A stretch of DNA of 7,216 nt from Gemmatimonadota bacterium (lineage in GTDB: Bacteria > Gemmatimonadota > Gemmatimonadetes > Longimicrobiales > RSA9). Below the pieces are notes generated by a model that did no database searches, was not told where the DNA came from, and worked only from the letters and a program-made list of their open reading frames with translations. Below are positions 6,161-7,216 of the stretch, piece by piece. The translations under genes and the position numbers were made by a program. Position 1 is the first letter of the stretch; every line of letters starts with the position of its first letter. The DNA lies in contig JADGGV010000204.1 of assembly GCA_019689775.1 (NCBI GenBank), positions 1-7,216 on the forward strand, in the 5' to 3' direction.

Positions 6161-6299
6161 ACAGATTAGCCGGATCGGATAGGAGTGCGGTCCCGCAGAG
6201 TGGGTGGGGTGGCGGAGGACTGCCGCCCCGGTCCTGCCCGGCTCGCCGACCCGCCAGCGGGCGCCTTCGCAATCTGCCCCCGGCTACGCCGGACCACGC

Positions 6300-7067
6300 T
6301 CAGCCCCTCAGATCATACCCGATGCGGATGCTCAGACGGTGCTCGCCCCTGATCTCCCGCGGCAGCAGCAGCCCATCGATCGGGACCGGCTGGGGCGGCA
6401 TCCCGGCCGCGTCACTGTCCATCTGCTTGTCGTGGCCGAAGCTGCCTTCGGCCCACCACGACCCCACGCCGACGCGGAGGCCCAGTTGGGCAAACCATCC
6501 CGTTCTGCCGACCCCAACGGCGTTGAGGGGACCTGCGAATAGTCGGTTCGCGTTCGCGTCGTCGTGGCGGAGCGCGACACCCATCGCGGCGAGCGGGGTC
6601 AGTCCAACCGGGCCCAGGCGCGTACCCAGCGCCAGCGCGAGACCTGCTGGCACGGAGACCCGCGTCGCGCGCTGTCCTCGCCGATAGGCCGCCTGTACCC
6701 CACCGAACACCCTGAGCGAAGACGACCGCCCCTGCTCGAGCGCGAAACTCGTCCCGAGATGGCCGGCGGCATAGAGCCCTTCCGCTGCGGAGGCTGGGGA
6801 ATCGCCAGGCCGCTGGTGGCCGAGGGCGCCCTGCGCTTGCAGCGCCAGCCGGCGACCGAGTGGCAGCGAGTACGACAGACCGGCGATCATCGGCGTCTGA
6901 CTGCCCTGGAAAGCGAACAGACTCACTGCGGGCACGCCCGAACTCTCGAGGGGCATCAGGAGGATCGGTGGGGATGTCAGGCGGCCGGGGAGTTCCTGGG
7001 CGCGCAATCCGCGCGGAGCCATGATCACGGTCAGGGCGAGGAGGCCGGGTGTCACGGCTGTCTTCAT
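6300..7067 (-). CDS. Secreted protein of unknown family, probable outer-membrane beta-barrel
   Basis: 255 residues, ATG start, TGA stop. I do not recognise the family. Residues 1-23 form a signal peptide: Lys2, a hydrophobic core LLALTVIMA at 9-17, and a likely cleavage after Ala23 in GLRA/QE. The mature part alternates hydrophobic and polar residues in stretches of 8-12 separated by Gly, Pro, Asn or Asp turns (for example about 58-68, 72-82, 99-110, 116-128, 136-148, 152-167, 184-199 and 242-252), as in small outer-membrane barrels. It has no cysteine and no long helix, and ends in the strand-like SIRIGYDL plus Arg-Gly rather than a terminal Phe. A good ribosome-binding site fixes the start. 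It stands alone, convergent with AlaX, in DNA of visibly lower GC than the rest. A non-barrel periplasmic beta protein is the alternative. Confidence 0.78.
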   Translation of the reverse strand: MKTAVTPGLLALTVIMAPRGLRAQELPGRLTSPPILLMPLESSGVPAVSLFAFQGSQTPMIAGLSYSLPLGRRLALQAQGALGHQRPGDSPASAAEGLYAAGHLGTSFALEQGRSSSLRVFGGVQAAYRRGQRATRVSVPAGLALALGTRLGPVGLTPLAAMGVALRHDDANANRLFAGPLNAVGVGRTGWFAQLGLRVGVGSWWAEGSFGHDKQMDSDAAGMPPQPVPIDGLLLPREIRGEHRLSIRIGYDLRG

Positions 7068-7072
7068 GTCGA

Positions 7073-7078
7073 TCCTCT
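7073..7078 (-). promoter_or_regulatory. Ribosome-binding site of the barrel-like protein gene
   Basis: AGAGGA on the minus strand, 5 bases ahead of the ATG at 7065-7067, is the best Shine-Dalgarno in the window and decides the start. In the rest of the leader (7079-7216) I see no convincing -10/-35 pair; TTGAGT at about 7119-7124 has no matching -10. Confidence 0.6.
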
Positions 7079-7216
7079 GGCTGGGGTCCCATGGAGCGGC
7101 CAGGCTCGACAGCGGTCACTCAATGGATGCGGCGGCCGGTGGCGTGCTCCGGTACACGTCGCTCACCGCGCATGCCATCTGGAGAAGCCCGGGATCCGAG
7201 AGTGTGAGCGAGTGAA

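Noticed and set aside
5232..6272. 346-codon minus-strand open frame reaching into the convergent gap
   Set aside because: Ser/Arg/Ala-rich shadow of AlaX; the part outside AlaX is too short and has no ribosome-binding site.
6412..7119. 235-codon minus-strand frame overlapping the barrel-like gene
   Set aside because: It is in another frame of the same strand and lacks a signal peptide or domain. The competing frame has a good ribosome-binding site and a signal peptide.
7021..7215. Plus-strand open frame at the right edge
   Set aside because: Antisense to the signal-peptide end of the barrel-like gene; no ribosome-binding site or recognisable content.

Overview
The window is very GC-rich bacterial DNA: hand counts on sample lines give 51/60 G+C inside the AlaX gene, 46/60 inside the exo/endonuclease-like gene and 38/60 or 42/60 in the right-hand gene. 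A signal-peptide-bearing protein that looks like an outer-membrane barrel points to a Gram-negative (diderm) organism. The Gly-Leu-Arg-Ala-Gln-Glu style cleavage site and the composition would fit Gemmatimonadota or a similar soil phylum, but no marker fixes the taxon. Six protein genes are supported; no rRNA, tRNA, CRISPR array, IS element or phage gene is visible.

Layout, left to right. 1-111: gene-free GC-rich edge with only the ribosome-binding site of the first gene. 112-900 (+): a complete FRG-domain protein. 901-957: short convergent gap with a weak hairpin. 958-4719 (-): a probable four-gene operon read right to left, in the order zinc-ribbon/membrane/EEP-phosphatase protein, dimethylarginine dimethylaminohydrolase (DDAH), nitroreductase, and a flavin subunit of the 4-hydroxybenzoyl-CoA reductase type. 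4720-4902: divergent promoter region with a recognisable sigma70-like promoter for the minus-strand operon. 4903-6075 (+): an AlaX-type alanyl-tRNA editing protein with a C-terminal DHHA1 domain. 6076-6299: convergent intergenic region holding a long imperfect hairpin and a hexanucleotide array; nothing recognisable from 6161 on except G-rich and small palindromic stretches. 6300-7067 (-): a secreted, probably beta-barrel protein of unknown family in lower-GC DNA. 7068-7216: its leader, with a good ribosome-binding site and no clear promoter.

The operon genes do not form a known pathway. DDAH turns methylated arginines into citrulline plus methylamines. The nitroreductase (FMN) and the HcrB-like protein (FAD plus a predicted [4Fe-4S] cluster) are both redox proteins, 10 bases apart. 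The most interesting point is that the HcrB-like subunit keeps all four cysteines of the extra [4Fe-4S] cluster, yet the [2Fe-2S] and molybdopterin subunits it normally works with are not beside it: the operon ends there and the next gene is convergent. The second is the fusion of an N-terminal zinc ribbon to a three-helix membrane segment and a complete EEP catalytic domain. I did not find a convincing new multi-gene defence or mobile system.
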